Positions 24,734 through 35,640 of a DNA stretch of 64,000 nt are shown here, in pieces. A program made the translations under genes and the position numbers. Below the pieces are notes generated by a model. The model was not told the DNA's origin. It did not search any database and was given only the letters and a program-made list of their open reading frames with translations. The DNA is from Pseudomonas phenolilytica. GTDB taxonomy: Bacteria > Pseudomonadota > Gammaproteobacteria > Pseudomonadales > Pseudomonadaceae. The stretch spans positions 1,070,001 to 1,134,000 of the forward strand of contig NZ_CP058908.1 in the NCBI RefSeq assembly GCF_021432765.1, in the 5' to 3' direction. Numbering within the stretch: the stretch's first letter is position 1; each line of letters opens with the position of its first letter.

Positions 24734-25000
24734 ATGAGCAACCAACGCCAGTACCCGCGCACCAGCATGAAATGCCGGATTCGCATCAGCCATCCCGCCT
24801 TCGGCGATGTCTTCGCGCACACCCGCGATCTGTCGGATGGCGGCGTCTACATCAGGCATCCCGAGTTGGCGGCGCTGGCGCCTGGCAGCGTGGTGACCGG
24901 CCAGGTGCAGGATCTGCCGATCCCGGCGCCGGTGCTGCGGCTGGAAGTGATGCGAGTGGATGCCGAAGGCGCCGGCCTGCGTTTTCTGCAGGACGACTGA
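24734..25000 (+). CDS. PilZ-domain c-di-GMP-binding protein
   Basis: 88-residue single-domain PilZ protein. Both c-di-GMP contact motifs are intact: RQYPR (RxxxR) at residues 5-9 and DLSDGG (D/NxSxxG) in the middle. It would act as a small cytoplasmic c-di-GMP receptor. It lies 37 nt after the lipid A acyltransferase gene on the same strand, probably co-transcribed. A diguanylate cyclase gene lies 6 kb away. Confidence 0.9.
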   Translation: MSNQRQYPRTSMKCRIRISHPAFGDVFAHTRDLSDGGVYIRHPELAALAPGSVVTGQVQDLPIPAPVLRLEVMRVDAEGAGLRFLQDD

Positions 25001-25009
25001 CGCGCGCGC

Positions 25010-25327
25010 TCAGTCAGGCGTGAGCTTGTCGAGGCGGCGCAGGAACAGCGTCATTTCCTTTTCCGCCTGCTTGTCGCCCCGCGCGACGGCGGCGGCGATG
25101 CCCTGCTGCCAGGCCTGGCGTGCGCCGGCGATGTCGTCGTCGGCCTGCAGGGCCTTGCCGAGCAGCTTCCAGGCGGCCGAATACTTCGGATCGAGCTCCA
25201 CGCAGCGCCGCAGATGCAGGGCCGCCCGGCCCGGCTCGCCGGCATCCAGATAACCCTTGCCCAGGCCGAAGCGCAGCATCGGGTTGTCCATGCCTTGCGA
25301 GAGCATCTTTTCCAGGGATTCGAGCAT
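25010..25327 (-). CDS. Small TPR-repeat protein
   Basis: About 105 residues, starting MLESLEKMLSQGMDNPMLRFGLGKGYLDAGEP. It contains at least two tetratricopeptide-like helical pairs (GLGKGYLDAGEPGRAALHLRR; AWKLLGKALQADDDIAGARQAW), implying a protein-protein adaptor. An ATG one codon upstream is also possible; the second one has the better spacing from AAGGG. It is convergent with the PilZ gene. Function unknown. Confidence 0.75.
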   Translation of the reverse strand: MLESLEKMLSQGMDNPMLRFGLGKGYLDAGEPGRAALHLRRCVELDPKYSAAWKLLGKALQADDDIAGARQAWQQGIAAAVARGDKQAEKEMTLFLRRLDKLTPD

Positions 25328-25462
25328 CATCAGACCCTTAGCGCAGAGTGCGCGGTGCTTTTCACACTGTAGTGCACGGCCTCTGCCGGGCAAGGCCGGC
25401 AGCATACGCCATTGGTCTGAGGCGGCGCACCGCCTTCACGCGGGTGCGCCGGCGACGGCCGT

Positions 25463-26836
25463 CTAGAAGAACGTCAGGCCGGCCTGGAACAGCCGTTCCA
25501 CGTCGCGGATGTGTTTCTTGTCGACGAGGAACAGGATCACATGGTCGCCGGAAGCGATCACCGTGTCGCCGTGGGCGATCAGGACTTCTTCGTCGCGGAT
25601 CACCGCGCCGATGGTGGCGCCGGGCGGCAGGGCGATCTGGCTGATCATGCGGCCGATCACCTTGCTCGAGCGCGCATCGCCGTGGGCGACCACTTCGATG
25701 GCCTCGGCCGCTCCGCGGCGCAGCGAATGCGCGCTGACGATGTCGCCGCGCCGCACATGGGTGAGCAGCGTGCCGATGGTCGCCAGCTGCGGACTGATGG
25801 CGATGTCGATATCGCCGCCCTGCACCAGGTCGACGTAGGCCGGGTTGTTGATGATGCACATCACCTTGCGCGCGCCGAGGCGCTTGGCCAGCAGCGAGGA
25901 CATGATGTTGGCCTCGTCGTCGTTGGTCAGCGCGAGGAATACGTCGGCATCGTTGATGTTTTCTTCCACCAGCAGATCGCGATCCGAAGCGCTGCCCTGC
26001 AGGATCACCGTGCTGTCGAGCGCGTCCGACAGATAACGGCAGCGCGCCGGGTTCATCTCGATGATCTTCACCTGATAGCGGCTTTCGATGGCCTCGGCCA
26101 GCCGTTCGCCGATGTGCCCGCCGCCGGCGATGACGATGCGCTTGTAGTTCTCGTCCAGACGGCGCATCTCGCTCATCACCGCGCGGATATGGCCCTTGGC
26201 AGCGATGAAGAACACCTCATCGTCGGCTTCGATCACTGTGTCGCCCTGCGGCAGGATCGCGTGGTTGCGGCGGAAAATCGCCGCCACCCGCGTATCGACG
26301 TTGGGCATGTGGCGGCGGATCTGGCGCAGCTCCTGACCCACCAGCGGGCCGCCGTAGTAGGCGCGCACCGCTACCAGCTGCGCCTTGCCGCCGGCGAAAT
26401 CGATCACCTGCAGCGAGCCGGGGTGTTCGATCAGCCGCTTGATGTAGTTGGTGACCACCTGCTCGGGGCTGATCAGTACGTCGACGGGAATCGCCTCGTT
26501 GTTGAACAGGCCGCTACGTACCAGATAGGCCGGCTCGCGCACCCGGGCGATCTTGGTTGGGGTGTGAAACAGCGTGTAGGCGACCTGGCAGGCAACCATA
26601 TTGGTCTCGTCGCTGTTGGTCACCGCCACCAGCATGTCGGCATCGTCGGCGCCAGCCTGACGCAGCACGGTGGGGAACGAGGCGCGCCCTTGCACGGTGC
26701 GGATGTCCAGGCGATCGCCGAGGTCGCGCAGGCGGTCGCCATCGGTGTCGACCACGGTGATGTCGTTCGCTTCGCCGGCGAGATGTTCGGCGAGGGTGCC
26801 GCCGACTTGGCCGGCGCCGAGGATGATGATCTTCAA
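25463..26836 (-). CDS. trkA: Trk system potassium uptake protein TrkA
   Basis: 457-residue peripheral membrane regulator of TrkH/TrkG potassium channels. It has two tandem RCK units, each with an NAD-binding Rossmann half (N-terminal [20 protein letters not shown]; second [18 protein letters not shown]) and an RCK_C lobe. It is the last gene of the def-fmt-rsmB-trkA run; its ATG overlaps the rsmB stop by 4 nt. Confidence 0.96.
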   Translation of the reverse strand: MKIIILGAGQVGGTLAEHLAGEANDITVVDTDGDRLRDLGDRLDIRTVQGRASFPTVLRQAGADDADMLVAVTNSDETNMVACQVAYTLFHTPTKIARVREPAYLVRSGLFNNEAIPVDVLISPEQVVTNYIKRLIEHPGSLQVIDFAGGKAQLVAVRAYYGGPLVGQELRQIRRHMPNVDTRVAAIFRRNHAILPQGDTVIEADDEVFFIAAKGHIRAVMSEMRRLDENYKRIVIAGGGHIGERLAEAIESRYQVKIIEMNPARCRYLSDALDSTVILQGSASDRDLLVEENINDADVFLALTNDDEANIMSSLLAKRLGARKVMCIINNPAYVDLVQGGDIDIAISPQLATIGTLLTHVRRGDIVSAHSLRRGAAEAIEVVAHGDARSSKVIGRMISQIALPPGATIGAVIRDEEVLIAHGDTVIASGDHVILFLVDKKHIRDVERLFQAGLTFF

Positions 26837-28182
26837 GACTGGACTCCCGAAACGGCGTTAGCGCCGGATACGCCACGTGGCTGCGCGGCGATCTTGATCA
26901 GCTTTGCGTAGTAGAAACCGTCGTGACCGTCGACCTGCGGCAGCAGCTGGCGCCCGTGCGGCTGCGTCACGCCGAAGCCGGCGGGCAGGTCCAGCTCGCG
27001 TGCGCCCGGCGTGCGGGCGAGGAAGGCGGCGATCACCTCGCGATTCTCGGTCGGCAGCACCGAGCAGGTCGCATAAAGCAGCACGCCGCCGACCTCCAGC
27101 GTCGGCCACAAGGCGTCGAGCAGCTCGCCCTGCAGCGCGGCGAGCGGTGGAATGTCCTCGGCCTGCCGGGTCAGCTTGATGTCCGGATGCCGGCGAATTA
27201 CACCGGTCGCCGAACAGGGCGCGTCGAGCAGGATGCGCTGAAACGGCCTTCCGTCCCACCATTGGTCGATGGCGCGGGCGTCGGCGGCCAGCAGGCGGGC
27301 GCTGAGCTGCAAGCGGTCGAGGTTTTCCTGTACCCGGGCCAGCCGCTTGGGTTCCAGATCCAGGGCGACCACCTCGGCCAGTTGCGGCTCGCGTTCGAGC
27401 AAGTGGCAGGTCTTGCCGCCCGGCGCGCAGCAGGCGTCCAGCACGCGTTGGCCGGGGCCGAGATCGAGCAGCCCGGCGGCCAGCTGCGCGGCTTCGTCCT
27501 GTACGCTGACGCGGCCGTCGGCGAAGCCGGGCAGCTGCTGCACGTCGCAGGGGCTGGCCAGGCGGATACCGTCTTCGCTGAAATCGCAGGCGAAGGCTTC
27601 GATGCCGGCGGCCTGCAGCTCGGCGAGATACTGCTCGCGGCTGCCCTGGCGACGGTTGACCCGCAGCATCATCGGCGGATGCGCATTATTGGCGGCGCAG
27701 ACCGCTTCCCACTGATCCGGCCAATGCGCCTTGAGCGCCTTCTGCAACCAGCGCGGATGGGCGACGCGGATCACCGGGTCGTGCTCGAGCTCGGCCAGCA
27801 GCGCCTCGCCCTCGCGCTGGGCGCGGCGCAGCACGGCATTGAGCAGACCCTTGGCCCAGGGCTTCTTCAGCTTGTCGACGCAGCCGACCGTCTCGCCGAT
27901 GGCGGCGTGCGCGGGGATGCGGGTGTGCAGCAACTGGTAGAGGCCTACCAGCAGCAGCGCCTCGACGTCGTGATCGGCGGCCTTGAACGGTTTCTGCAGC
28001 AGCTTGGCCGCCAGCCCGGCCAGCCGCGGTTGCCAGCGTGCAGTGCCGAAGGCCAGCTCCTGGGTCAGGCCGCGATCGCGCGCATCGACCTTGCCGAGCA
28101 CCTCGGGCAGGCTGCTGCCCAGCGAGGCCTTGCCCGACAGCACGACGCTCAGCGCACGGGCCGCCGCCAGGCGCGGATTCAT
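26833..28182 (-). CDS. rsmB: 16S rRNA (cytosine967-C5)-methyltransferase RsmB
   Basis: 449-residue enzyme with an N-terminal NusB-like RNA-binding domain and a C-terminal SAM methyltransferase domain. Motifs: SAM site [34 protein letters not shown] and [14 protein letters not shown], with the two catalytic cysteines of m5C enzymes. The start at 28182 ([15 protein letters not shown]) overlaps the fmt stop by 4 nt; the frame is open well into fmt but that is non-coding. Confidence 0.96.
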   Translation of the reverse strand: MNPRLAAARALSVVLSGKASLGSSLPEVLGKVDARDRGLTQELAFGTARWQPRLAGLAAKLLQKPFKAADHDVEALLLVGLYQLLHTRIPAHAAIGETVGCVDKLKKPWAKGLLNAVLRRAQREGEALLAELEHDPVIRVAHPRWLQKALKAHWPDQWEAVCAANNAHPPMMLRVNRRQGSREQYLAELQAAGIEAFACDFSEDGIRLASPCDVQQLPGFADGRVSVQDEAAQLAAGLLDLGPGQRVLDACCAPGGKTCHLLEREPQLAEVVALDLEPKRLARVQENLDRLQLSARLLAADARAIDQWWDGRPFQRILLDAPCSATGVIRRHPDIKLTRQAEDIPPLAALQGELLDALWPTLEVGGVLLYATCSVLPTENREVIAAFLARTPGARELDLPAGFGVTQPHGRQLLPQVDGHDGFYYAKLIKIAAQPRGVSGANAVSGVQS

Positions 28183-29123
28183 TGGCCGAGGACCTGGCCG
28201 GCGGCGAACTGCTCGCGGCGGCTGTTGTACAGGTCGGCGAAGTCCAGCGGCTTGCCGCCGGGTAGCTGCAGGCGGGTCAGGCTCAGCGCGCCCTCGCCGC
28301 AGGCGACGGTCAGCCCGTGCCTGCTCGCCTCGAGGATGTGTCCCGGCTCGCCCTGCCCGGCGCCGACGCGCGCAGCGTGGATTTTCAGCGCATCGCTGCC
28401 AAGCGTGGTGTGGCAGATCGGCCACGGATTAAAGGCGCGGACCAGCCGTTCCAGCTCGACCGCCGGACGGCGCCAGTCGATGCGCGCCTCGTCCTTGCTC
28501 AGCTTATGCGCATAGGTGGCGAGGGCATCGTCCTGGGGCTCGGGTTGCAGTGTGCCGGCAGCCAGTGCGTCGACTGCCCGCACCACGGCCTGCGAGCCGA
28601 GTGCGGCGAGGCGGTCGTGCAGCGTGCCGCCAGTGTCTTCGGCCGTGATCGGCGTGCTGACCTTGAGCAGCATCGGTCCGGTATCCAGCCCCGCTTCCAT
28701 CTGCATCACCGTCACGCCGGATGCATCATCGCCGGCTTCGATCGCACGCTGGATCGGCGCCGCGCCGCGCCAGCGCGGCAGCAGGGAGGCATGGCTGTTG
28801 ATGCAGCCCAGGCGCGGCAGGTCGAGCACCGCCTGCGGCAGGATCAGGCCGTAGGCGACTACCACCATCAGATCGGCCTGCAGCGCTGCCAGCTCGGCCT
28901 GCGCCGCCGGATCGCGCAGGGTCTGCGGTTGATACACCGGGATGCCGTGCTGCACGGCGAGCTGCTTGACCGGACTCGGCGCCAGCTTCTGCCCGCGCCC
29001 GGCGGGGCGATCCGGCTGGGTGTAGACGGCAACGACAGTGCGGCCCGCATCGAGCAGTGCCTGCAGATGCTGGGCGGCGAACTCCGGGGTACCGGCAAAA
29101 ACGATGCGCATGGACTGGGTCAT
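28179..29123 (-). CDS. fmt: Methionyl-tRNA formyltransferase
   Basis: 314-residue enzyme formylating initiator Met-tRNA with 10-formyl-THF. The N-terminus [20 protein letters not shown] follows four extra residues. The catalytic residues N and H ([17 protein letters not shown]) and D (LDTGPML) are present. It is downstream of def, with a strong terminator-like hairpin between them, and is translationally coupled to rsmB. Confidence 0.97.
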   Translation of the reverse strand: MTQSMRIVFAGTPEFAAQHLQALLDAGRTVVAVYTQPDRPAGRGQKLAPSPVKQLAVQHGIPVYQPQTLRDPAAQAELAALQADLMVVVAYGLILPQAVLDLPRLGCINSHASLLPRWRGAAPIQRAIEAGDDASGVTVMQMEAGLDTGPMLLKVSTPITAEDTGGTLHDRLAALGSQAVVRAVDALAAGTLQPEPQDDALATYAHKLSKDEARIDWRRPAVELERLVRAFNPWPICHTTLGSDALKIHAARVGAGQGEPGHILEASRHGLTVACGEGALSLTRLQLPGGKPLDFADLYNSRREQFAAGQVLGQ

Positions 29124-29138
29124 GGGGGGGCTCGCTAA

Positions 29139-29166
29139 GAAAAAAGGCCTGCCGTAGCAAGCCTTT
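29139..29166 (-). terminator. intrinsic terminator / attenuator between def and fmt
   Basis: On the minus strand a 10-bp stem (29166-29157 with 29152-29143, one wobble pair) closes a TACG loop and runs straight into a T run. It lies between def and fmt, inside what is normally an operon, only 16 nt before the fmt start. Confidence 0.85.
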
Positions 29167-29180
29167 CGGGGGAACGGTGA

Positions 29181-29687
29181 TCAAGCCTGCTGGCGGTGCA
29201 GTTTTTCCAGCTTCTTCTTGATCCGGTCGCGCTTGAGGCTGGACAGGTAATCGACGAACAGCTTGCCGTTGAGGTGATCGCATTCGTGCTGGATGCACAC
29301 CGCGAGCAGGCCCTCAGCGATGATCTCGTAGGGCTGGCCGTCGCGGTCCAGCGCCTTGACCTTGACCTTCTGTGGGCGATCGACGTTCTCGTAGAAGCCC
29401 GGCACCGACAGGCAGCCTTCCTGATACTGGTCCATCTGCTCGGTCAGCGCTTCGAATTCGGGATTGATGAATACCCGCGGTTCGCTCTTGTCCTCGGACA
29501 GGTCCATCACCACCACGCGCTTGTGCACGTTGACCTGCGTTGCGGCCAGGCCGATTCCCGGTGCCTCGTACATGGTTTCGAACATGTCGTCGATCAACTG
29601 ACGGATGCCGTCATCGACCACATCCACCGGTTTAGCGATGGTGCGCAGGCGCGGATCGGGAAACTCAAGGATGTTCAGAATGGCCAT
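29181..29687 (-). CDS. def: Peptide deformylase
   Basis: 168-residue metalloenzyme removing the N-formyl group from nascent proteins. All three motifs are present: [17 protein letters not shown] (metal-ligand Cys) and QHECDHLNG (two His ligands and catalytic Glu). It is first gene of the def-fmt-rsmB-trkA series and divergent from the LysM gene. Confidence 0.98.
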   Translation of the reverse strand: MAILNILEFPDPRLRTIAKPVDVVDDGIRQLIDDMFETMYEAPGIGLAATQVNVHKRVVVMDLSEDKSEPRVFINPEFEALTEQMDQYQEGCLSVPGFYENVDRPQKVKVKALDRDGQPYEIIAEGLLAVCIQHECDHLNGKLFVDYLSSLKRDRIKKKLEKLHRQQA

Positions 29688-29835
29688 ATGCGTTTGTGAT
29701 GCACTTATGGAATAAAGTCAAAAGCCGCTGCTAAGATGCCCGGCAGCTCGGAAACCGGCTTCACGCCGCATTCCACAAGGGTTCCGCGGCGCTAGGGCGC
29801 TTCAGGCGAAGGCACATCATAAAGGGATTCACCAC

Positions 29836-30861
29836 ATGAGGAAATCACTACTCGCCCTGCTGCTGGTGGCGGTGGGCGGTATCGCCCAGGCCGCGGTGCA
29901 GCTGAAGGACGACCATCCGCAGCGCTATACCGTGGTGAAAGGCGACACCCTGTGGGGCATCTCCGGGCGCTTCCTCAAGGAACCCTGGAAATGGCCGGAA
30001 CTCTGGCACGCCAACCCGCAGATCGAGAACCCGCATCTGATCTATCCCGGCGACAGCCTGAGCCTGGTCTACATCGACGGCCAGCCGCGGCTGGTGCTCA
30101 ACCGCGGCGCCTCGCGCGGCACCATCAAGCTTTCGCCGACAGTGCGCACCACACCGATGGCCGACGCCATCCCGACCATTCCGCTGGAGGCGATCAACAG
30201 CTTCCTGCTGAGCAACCGCATCGTCGACAGCGAAGAACAGTTCAAGGGCGCGCCGTACATCGTTGCCGGCAATGCCGAGCGCGTGGTCAGCGGCGCCGGT
30301 GACCGCGTCTACGGGCGTGGCGCGTTCGCCGAGGACATCCCGGTATACGGCATCTTCCGTCAGGGCAAGAGCTACGTCGATCCGGACAGCGGCGAGTTCC
30401 TTGGCATCAACGCCGACGACGTCGGCACGGCGGAAATCGTCGAGCGCGAAGGCGACATCGCCACCCTGCAGCTCAGCCGCACCAGCCAGGAAGTACGCCT
30501 CGGCGACCGGTTGTTCGCCAGCGAAGAGCGTTCGGTGAATTCCACCTTCATGCCCAGTGCGCCGGCCAGCGAAATCGATGGACTGATCATCGACGTGCCG
30601 CGCGGCGTGACCCAGATCGGCCAGTTCGACGTGGTGACGCTGAACAAGGGTCGCCGTGATGGCCTGCAAGACGGTAACGTGCTGGCCGTGTACAAGACTG
30701 GCGAAACCGTGCGCGACCGGGTGACCGGCGAGAACGTGAAGATTCCCGACGAGCGCTCCGGCCTGCTGATGGTCTTTCGCACCTACGAGAAGCTCAGCTA
30801 CGGCCTGGTGCTGCAGGCCACCCGCTCGCTGGCGGTGCGCGACAAGATCCGCAACCCCTGA
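29836..30861 (+). CDS. tsaP: LysM peptidoglycan-binding protein (TsaP-like)
   Basis: 341 residues with a signal peptide (MRKSLLALLLVAVGGIAQAA) and then one LysM domain (YTVVKGDTLWGISGRFLKEPWKWPELWHANPQI...). A C-terminal region follows that matches, as I recall, the FlgT-like fold of TsaP, a periplasmic protein associated with the type IV pilus secretin. The P. aeruginosa ortholog is also encoded between def and dprA. The pilus role is family knowledge and not shown here. Confidence 0.82.
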   Translation: MRKSLLALLLVAVGGIAQAAVQLKDDHPQRYTVVKGDTLWGISGRFLKEPWKWPELWHANPQIENPHLIYPGDSLSLVYIDGQPRLVLNRGASRGTIKLSPTVRTTPMADAIPTIPLEAINSFLLSNRIVDSEEQFKGAPYIVAGNAERVVSGAGDRVYGRGAFAEDIPVYGIFRQGKSYVDPDSGEFLGINADDVGTAEIVEREGDIATLQLSRTSQEVRLGDRLFASEERSVNSTFMPSAPASEIDGLIIDVPRGVTQIGQFDVVTLNKGRRDGLQDGNVLAVYKTGETVRDRVTGENVKIPDERSGLLMVFRTYEKLSYGLVLQATRSLAVRDKIRNP

Positions 30862-30865
30862 ACCA

Positions 30866-30893
30866 CAAGCCCCGCCGATGCGGGGCTTGTTCT
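30866..30893 (+). terminator. hairpin terminator after the LysM gene
   Basis: A perfect 10-bp GC-rich stem (30866-30875 with 30880-30889) and CGAT loop lie 4 nt past the stop codon. The T run is short and broken (TTCT). Confidence 0.65.
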
Positions 30894-30903
30894 ATCCACC
30901 GTC

Positions 30904-30927
30904 AAAAAACACCGCACGGATGCGGTG
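30904..30927 (-). terminator. minus-strand terminator in front of dprA
   Basis: A 7-bp stem (30910-30916 with 30921-30927) is followed on the minus strand by six T (30909-30904). It would stop antisense transcripts coming out of dprA before they enter the LysM gene. Confidence 0.6.
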
Positions 30928-30950
30928 TGCTGAGCAAGGAGTGCTCGCCC

Positions 30951-32042
30951 ATGCCGTCCCTCTCGCCTGCCGAACTCGATGCCCGCCTACGCCTGCATCT
31001 GCTGCCCGAGCTGGGGCCGCGCCGCTGGCAGCGCCTGCTTGGAGCCTTCGCCAATGCCGCTTCGGCGCTGAGTGCGCCGGCCAGTGCCTGGCGTTCGCTG
31101 GGGTTGCCGGCCGGCTGTGCCGAAGCGCGGCGTAGCGATGCCGTTCGCGAGCGAGCCAGTGCCGCGCTGGCTTGGCTCGAGCAGCCGGGCCATCATCTGC
31201 TGTGCTGGGACGACCCGAACTACCCGGCGCTGCTCGGCGAACTGGCCGACGCGCCGCCACTGCTGTTCGTCGCCGGTGATCCCACGCTGCTCGAGCAGCC
31301 GCAACTGGCGATGGTTGGCAGCCGCCGCGCGTCGCGGCCGGGGCTGGACAATGCCCGAGCGTTCGCGCGCAGCCTCGCCGGTGGCGGCTTCGTGATCACC
31401 AGCGGACTGGCACTGGGCATCGACGGTGCCGCGCATCAGGGTGCGCTGGATGCGGGCGGCAGGACCGTCGCCGTACTCGGCACCGGCCTGCAGCGGCTCT
31501 ATCCGCAGCGCCATCTGTGCCTGGCTGAAGCCATCGTCGAGGGCGGTGGCGCGCTGGTGTCCGAGCTGCCGCTGGATTGCCCGCCGCAGGCCGGCAACTT
31601 CCCGCGGCGCAACAGGATCATCAGCGGCCTGGCGCTCGGCGTGCTGGTGGTCGAGGCGAGCCCGTCGAGCGGCTCGCTGATTACCGCCCGCCTGGCGGCC
31701 GAGCAGGGGCGCGAGGTCTACGCGATACCGGGCTCGATCCATCATCCGGGCGCGCGCGGTTGCCACCAGCTGATCCGCCAGGGTGCGACGCTGGTGGAAA
31801 GCGTCGAGGACGTGCTCGAAGGCCTGCGTGGCTGGCGGCAGCTGGCACCGGCCGACCTGCCGGCAGCCGCGCCGGCTTCGCATCCGCTGCTTGCCGCACT
31901 GCTTGCCGCGCCGATGACCAGCGAGGCCCTGGCGGCAGAGGCACAGCTGCCGCTGGCGCAGTTGCTGGCCCAGCTCACCGACCTCGAGCTGGACGGCCTG
32001 GTCGCCAACGAAAACGGCCTCTGGTGCGCGCGCCAACCTTGA
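30951..32042 (+). CDS. dprA: DNA processing protein DprA (Smf)
   Basis: 363-residue protein that protects incoming single-stranded DNA and loads RecA during transformation. An N-terminal SAM-like domain precedes the Rossmann-like DprA core (MVGSRRASRPGLDNARAFAR; ITSGLALGIDGAAHQGAL; GNFPRRNRIISGLALGVLVVEA). The C-terminal winged-helix-like segment is intact. The ATG at 30951 has AAGGAG 9 nt upstream; one eight codons earlier has none. Natural competence is known in P. stutzeri, so a functional dprA is expected. Confidence 0.95.
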   Translation: MPSLSPAELDARLRLHLLPELGPRRWQRLLGAFANAASALSAPASAWRSLGLPAGCAEARRSDAVRERASAALAWLEQPGHHLLCWDDPNYPALLGELADAPPLLFVAGDPTLLEQPQLAMVGSRRASRPGLDNARAFARSLAGGGFVITSGLALGIDGAAHQGALDAGGRTVAVLGTGLQRLYPQRHLCLAEAIVEGGGALVSELPLDCPPQAGNFPRRNRIISGLALGVLVVEASPSSGSLITARLAAEQGREVYAIPGSIHHPGARGCHQLIRQGATLVESVEDVLEGLRGWRQLAPADLPAAAPASHPLLAALLAAPMTSEALAAEAQLPLAQLLAQLTDLELDGLVANENGLWCARQP

Positions 32043-32104
32043 GCGTCAGGTGATTTTCCCGTGAGCTTGGGTACACTGCCGCGGTCTTTTGCATGGAGGT
32101 CGCC

Positions 32105-32662
32105 ATGATCGGCAGTTGGCGTATACAACAGGTCGCCCGGGTAGTGCGGGCCGGTGGCGTGATCGCCTATCCGACCGAGGCCGTCTGGGGGCTGGGTTGC
32201 GACCCGTGGGCTGCGGACGCCGTCCAGCGGCTGCTGGAGCTGAAGATGCGCCCGATGGAGAAGGGCCTGATCCTGGTCGCCGCGCACATCGACCAGTTCG
32301 ACTTCCTCCTCGATGATCTGCCCGAACGCTGGCTCGATCGCCTCGTCGGCACCTGGCCGGGGCCGAACACCTGGTTGGTGCCGCACCGTGAACGGCTGCC
32401 GGAATGGATCACCGGTCAGCATGACAGCGTGGCGCTACGGGTCAGCAATCATCCGCTGGTGGCCAGGCTCTGCGCGTTGACCGGGCCGCTGGTATCGACC
32501 TCGGCCAACCCTGCCGGTCGCCCGGCCGCGCGTTCGCGGCTGCGGGTCGAGCAGTACTTCCCCGGCCAGCTGGACGCCGTCCTCAACGGTCCGCTGGGCG
32601 GGCGACGCAATCCGAGCACGATCCGCGACGTGCGCAGCGGCGAGGTGATCCGCGCGAGCTAG
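32105..32662 (+). CDS. tsaC: Threonylcarbamoyl-AMP synthase TsaC (YrdC/Sua5)
   Basis: 185-residue enzyme that makes threonylcarbamoyl-adenylate for t6A37 of ANN-decoding tRNAs. The conserved start region [19 protein letters not shown] and [12 protein letters not shown] are present, as are the [10 protein letters not shown] segment and STIRDV end. The ATG at 32105 has GGAGG 5 nt upstream. It lies 62 nt after dprA, the same neighbourhood as in other Pseudomonas. Confidence 0.95.
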   Translation: MIGSWRIQQVARVVRAGGVIAYPTEAVWGLGCDPWAADAVQRLLELKMRPMEKGLILVAAHIDQFDFLLDDLPERWLDRLVGTWPGPNTWLVPHRERLPEWITGQHDSVALRVSNHPLVARLCALTGPLVSTSANPAGRPAARSRLRVEQYFPGQLDAVLNGPLGGRRNPSTIRDVRSGEVIRAS

Positions 32663-32709
32663 CGGCCGGTCATTGCGCCTCCGACTTGAGGCGCCCGCGC
32701 GGTGCGCCG

Positions 32710-33687
32710 TTACGGCAGCAGGATCGTCGAGCCGGTGGTTTCCCGTGCGGCCAGGCGGCGTTGGGCTTCGGCGGCGTCGCGCAACGGATAGCGCTGGCCG
32801 ATCTCGATGTGGATCCGGCCGCTTTCGATCATCGCGAACAGCTCATCGGCCATCGCCTGCAGGCGTTCGGGCGAGTCGGCATAACCGGCGACCGTCGGCC
32901 GGGTGACGAACAGCGAGCCCTTCTGCGCCAGCACGCCGAGGTTCACCCCGGTGACGGCGCCGGAGGCGTTGCCGAAGCTGACCAGCAATCCGCGCGGGGC
33001 GACGCAGTCCAGCGAGATTTCCCAGGTGTCCTTGCCCACCGAGTCGTAGACCACTGGGCATTTGCGTCCGTCGGTCAGCTCCAGCACGCGCTGGACGACG
33101 TCTTCCCGGCTGCGGTCGATGGTCGCCCAGGCGCCCAGCGCCCGCGCACGTTCGGCCTTCTCGGCCGAGCCGACCACCCCGATCAGCCGCACGCCCAGCG
33201 CCTTGGCCCACTGACAGGCGATCGAGCCGACGCCACCGGCCGCGGCGTGGAACAGCACGGTATCGCCGGCCTGCAGCGGGTGGGTCTGGCGCAGCAGGTA
33301 CTGGCAGGTCAGGCCCTTGAGCATCGCCGCGGCAGCCTCTTCGAAGCTGATCGAGTCCGGCAGCTTCACCAGATTCCCCGCCGGCAGCACGTGATGCTCG
33401 GCGTAAGCCCCCAGTGGTCCGGTGCCATAGGCAACGTGGTCGCCGGGCTGAAAGGCAGTGACGCCCTTGCCCACTGCCTCGACCACCCCGGCGCCTTCGT
33501 TGCCCAGCCCCGAGGGCAGGCTCGGCGGTGCGTAGAGGCCGCTGCGGAAATAGGTGTCGATGAAGTTCAGGCCGATGGCGTGATTGCGTACGCGAACTTC
33601 GCCCGGCCCCGGTTCGGCCACCGGCGCGTCGACCAGTTCGAGAACCTCGGGACCGCCGTGCTGGCGGAATTGAATGCGCTGCGACAT
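32710..33687 (-). CDS. qor: NADPH:quinone oxidoreductase (zinc-independent MDR family)
   Basis: 325-residue member of the quinone oxidoreductase branch of the medium-chain dehydrogenases. It has a GroES-like N-terminal half and a Rossmann half with VLFHAAAGGVGSIACQWAKALG for NADPH, and lacks the zinc-ligand cysteines of alcohol dehydrogenases. The start at 33687 (MSQRIQFRQHGGPEVLELVD) has AGGAG upstream. It is divergent from hemF and convergent with tsaC. Confidence 0.92.
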   Translation of the reverse strand: MSQRIQFRQHGGPEVLELVDAPVAEPGPGEVRVRNHAIGLNFIDTYFRSGLYAPPSLPSGLGNEGAGVVEAVGKGVTAFQPGDHVAYGTGPLGAYAEHHVLPAGNLVKLPDSISFEEAAAAMLKGLTCQYLLRQTHPLQAGDTVLFHAAAGGVGSIACQWAKALGVRLIGVVGSAEKAERARALGAWATIDRSREDVVQRVLELTDGRKCPVVYDSVGKDTWEISLDCVAPRGLLVSFGNASGAVTGVNLGVLAQKGSLFVTRPTVAGYADSPERLQAMADELFAMIESGRIHIEIGQRYPLRDAAEAQRRLAARETTGSTILLP

Positions 33688-33839
33688 CTCAGGCTCCTGC
33701 TGGGGATCAAAGAGACCTATCCAACCTGCCGAGCCTGCTTTAGTCAATCGAGCGGATGCTATGCTTGCCGGCCCGATCCACGCCCCGACACCCCTGCGCC
33801 CGGCTCCGCTCGCGCGCGGTGCCGTCATTCGCAAGGTGA

Positions 33840-34760
<921 letters not shown>

Positions 34761-34818
34761 GTACAACCCTGCGCCTAATGCCCGTAAAAATAACTCGTTG
34801 ATGTAGAAGGAATTCTGG

Positions 34819-35634
34819 ATGGACCGCTACGGCGTCTTCGGCAATCCTATCGGCCACAGCAAGTCGCCGCAGATCCATGCGCTGTTCGCCGCGCAGACCG
34901 GCCAGGCGCTGCGCTACGACCCGCTGCTGGCGCCGCTGGAGGAATTTCCGGCATTCGCCCGGGCGTTCTTCGAGAGCGGTCAGGGTGCCAACGTCACCGT
35001 GCCGTTCAAGGAACAGGCCTATCGCCTCGTCGACCAGCTGACCGAGCGCGCCCGCCGCGCCGGTGCGGTCAATACCTTGAAGAAGCTCGCCGACGGGCGC
35101 CTGCTCGGCGACAACACCGATGGCGTCGGCCTGGTCAACGATTTGCGCAACGCCGGCATCGAGCTGGCCGGCCGGCGCGTGCTGCTGCTTGGCGCCGGCG
35201 GTGCCGTGCGTGGCGTGCTCGAACCGCTGCTGGCACAGCGCCCTGCCGCCTTGCTGATCGCCAACCGCACGCCGGCCAAGGCCGAACAGCTGGCCGCCGA
35301 ATTCGCCGAACTCGGGCCGATCTCTGCCTGCAGCTTCGCCGACGTGCCGGCCCCGGTCGACCTGATCATCAACGGCACTTCGGCCAGCCTGGGCGGTGAC
35401 GTGCCGCCCCTGGCCGACGCGCTGATCGTTCCCGGCCGGACCTTCTGCTACGACATGATGTACGCGGCCGCGCCGACGGCGTTCTGCCAGTGGGCGAGCG
35501 CGCGCGGCGCCCGGGTGCGTGACGGCCTCGGCATGCTGGTGGAACAGGCCGCGGCGGCGTTCGAGCTGTGGCGCGGCGTGCGTCCCGAAACCGCGCCGGT
35601 GCTCGCCGAACTGCGCCGCCAACTCGCCGGCTGA
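34819..35634 (+). CDS. aroE: Shikimate dehydrogenase (NADP+)
   Basis: 271-residue enzyme reducing 3-dehydroshikimate in aromatic amino-acid synthesis. The substrate site is [12 protein letters not shown], the catalytic lysine is in [10 protein letters not shown], and the conserved NTDGVGL is present. The NADP-binding loop is [13 protein letters not shown] with [10 protein letters not shown]. It lies 58 nt after hemF with its own Shine-Dalgarno (AAGGAA). Confidence 0.97.
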   Translation: MDRYGVFGNPIGHSKSPQIHALFAAQTGQALRYDPLLAPLEEFPAFARAFFESGQGANVTVPFKEQAYRLVDQLTERARRAGAVNTLKKLADGRLLGDNTDGVGLVNDLRNAGIELAGRRVLLLGAGGAVRGVLEPLLAQRPAALLIANRTPAKAEQLAAEFAELGPISACSFADVPAPVDLIINGTSASLGGDVPPLADALIVPGRTFCYDMMYAAAPTAFCQWASARGARVRDGLGMLVEQAAAAFELWRGVRPETAPVLAELRRQLAG

Positions 35635-35640
35635 GGGCGC

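Noticed and set aside
25491..25503. Half-site resembling parS (GTTCCACGT) in trkA, and several CACGTG hexamers elsewhere (for example 16516, 34038, 49155, 54570)
   Set aside because: None completes the 14-16-bp palindrome. Only the two sites in recF do.
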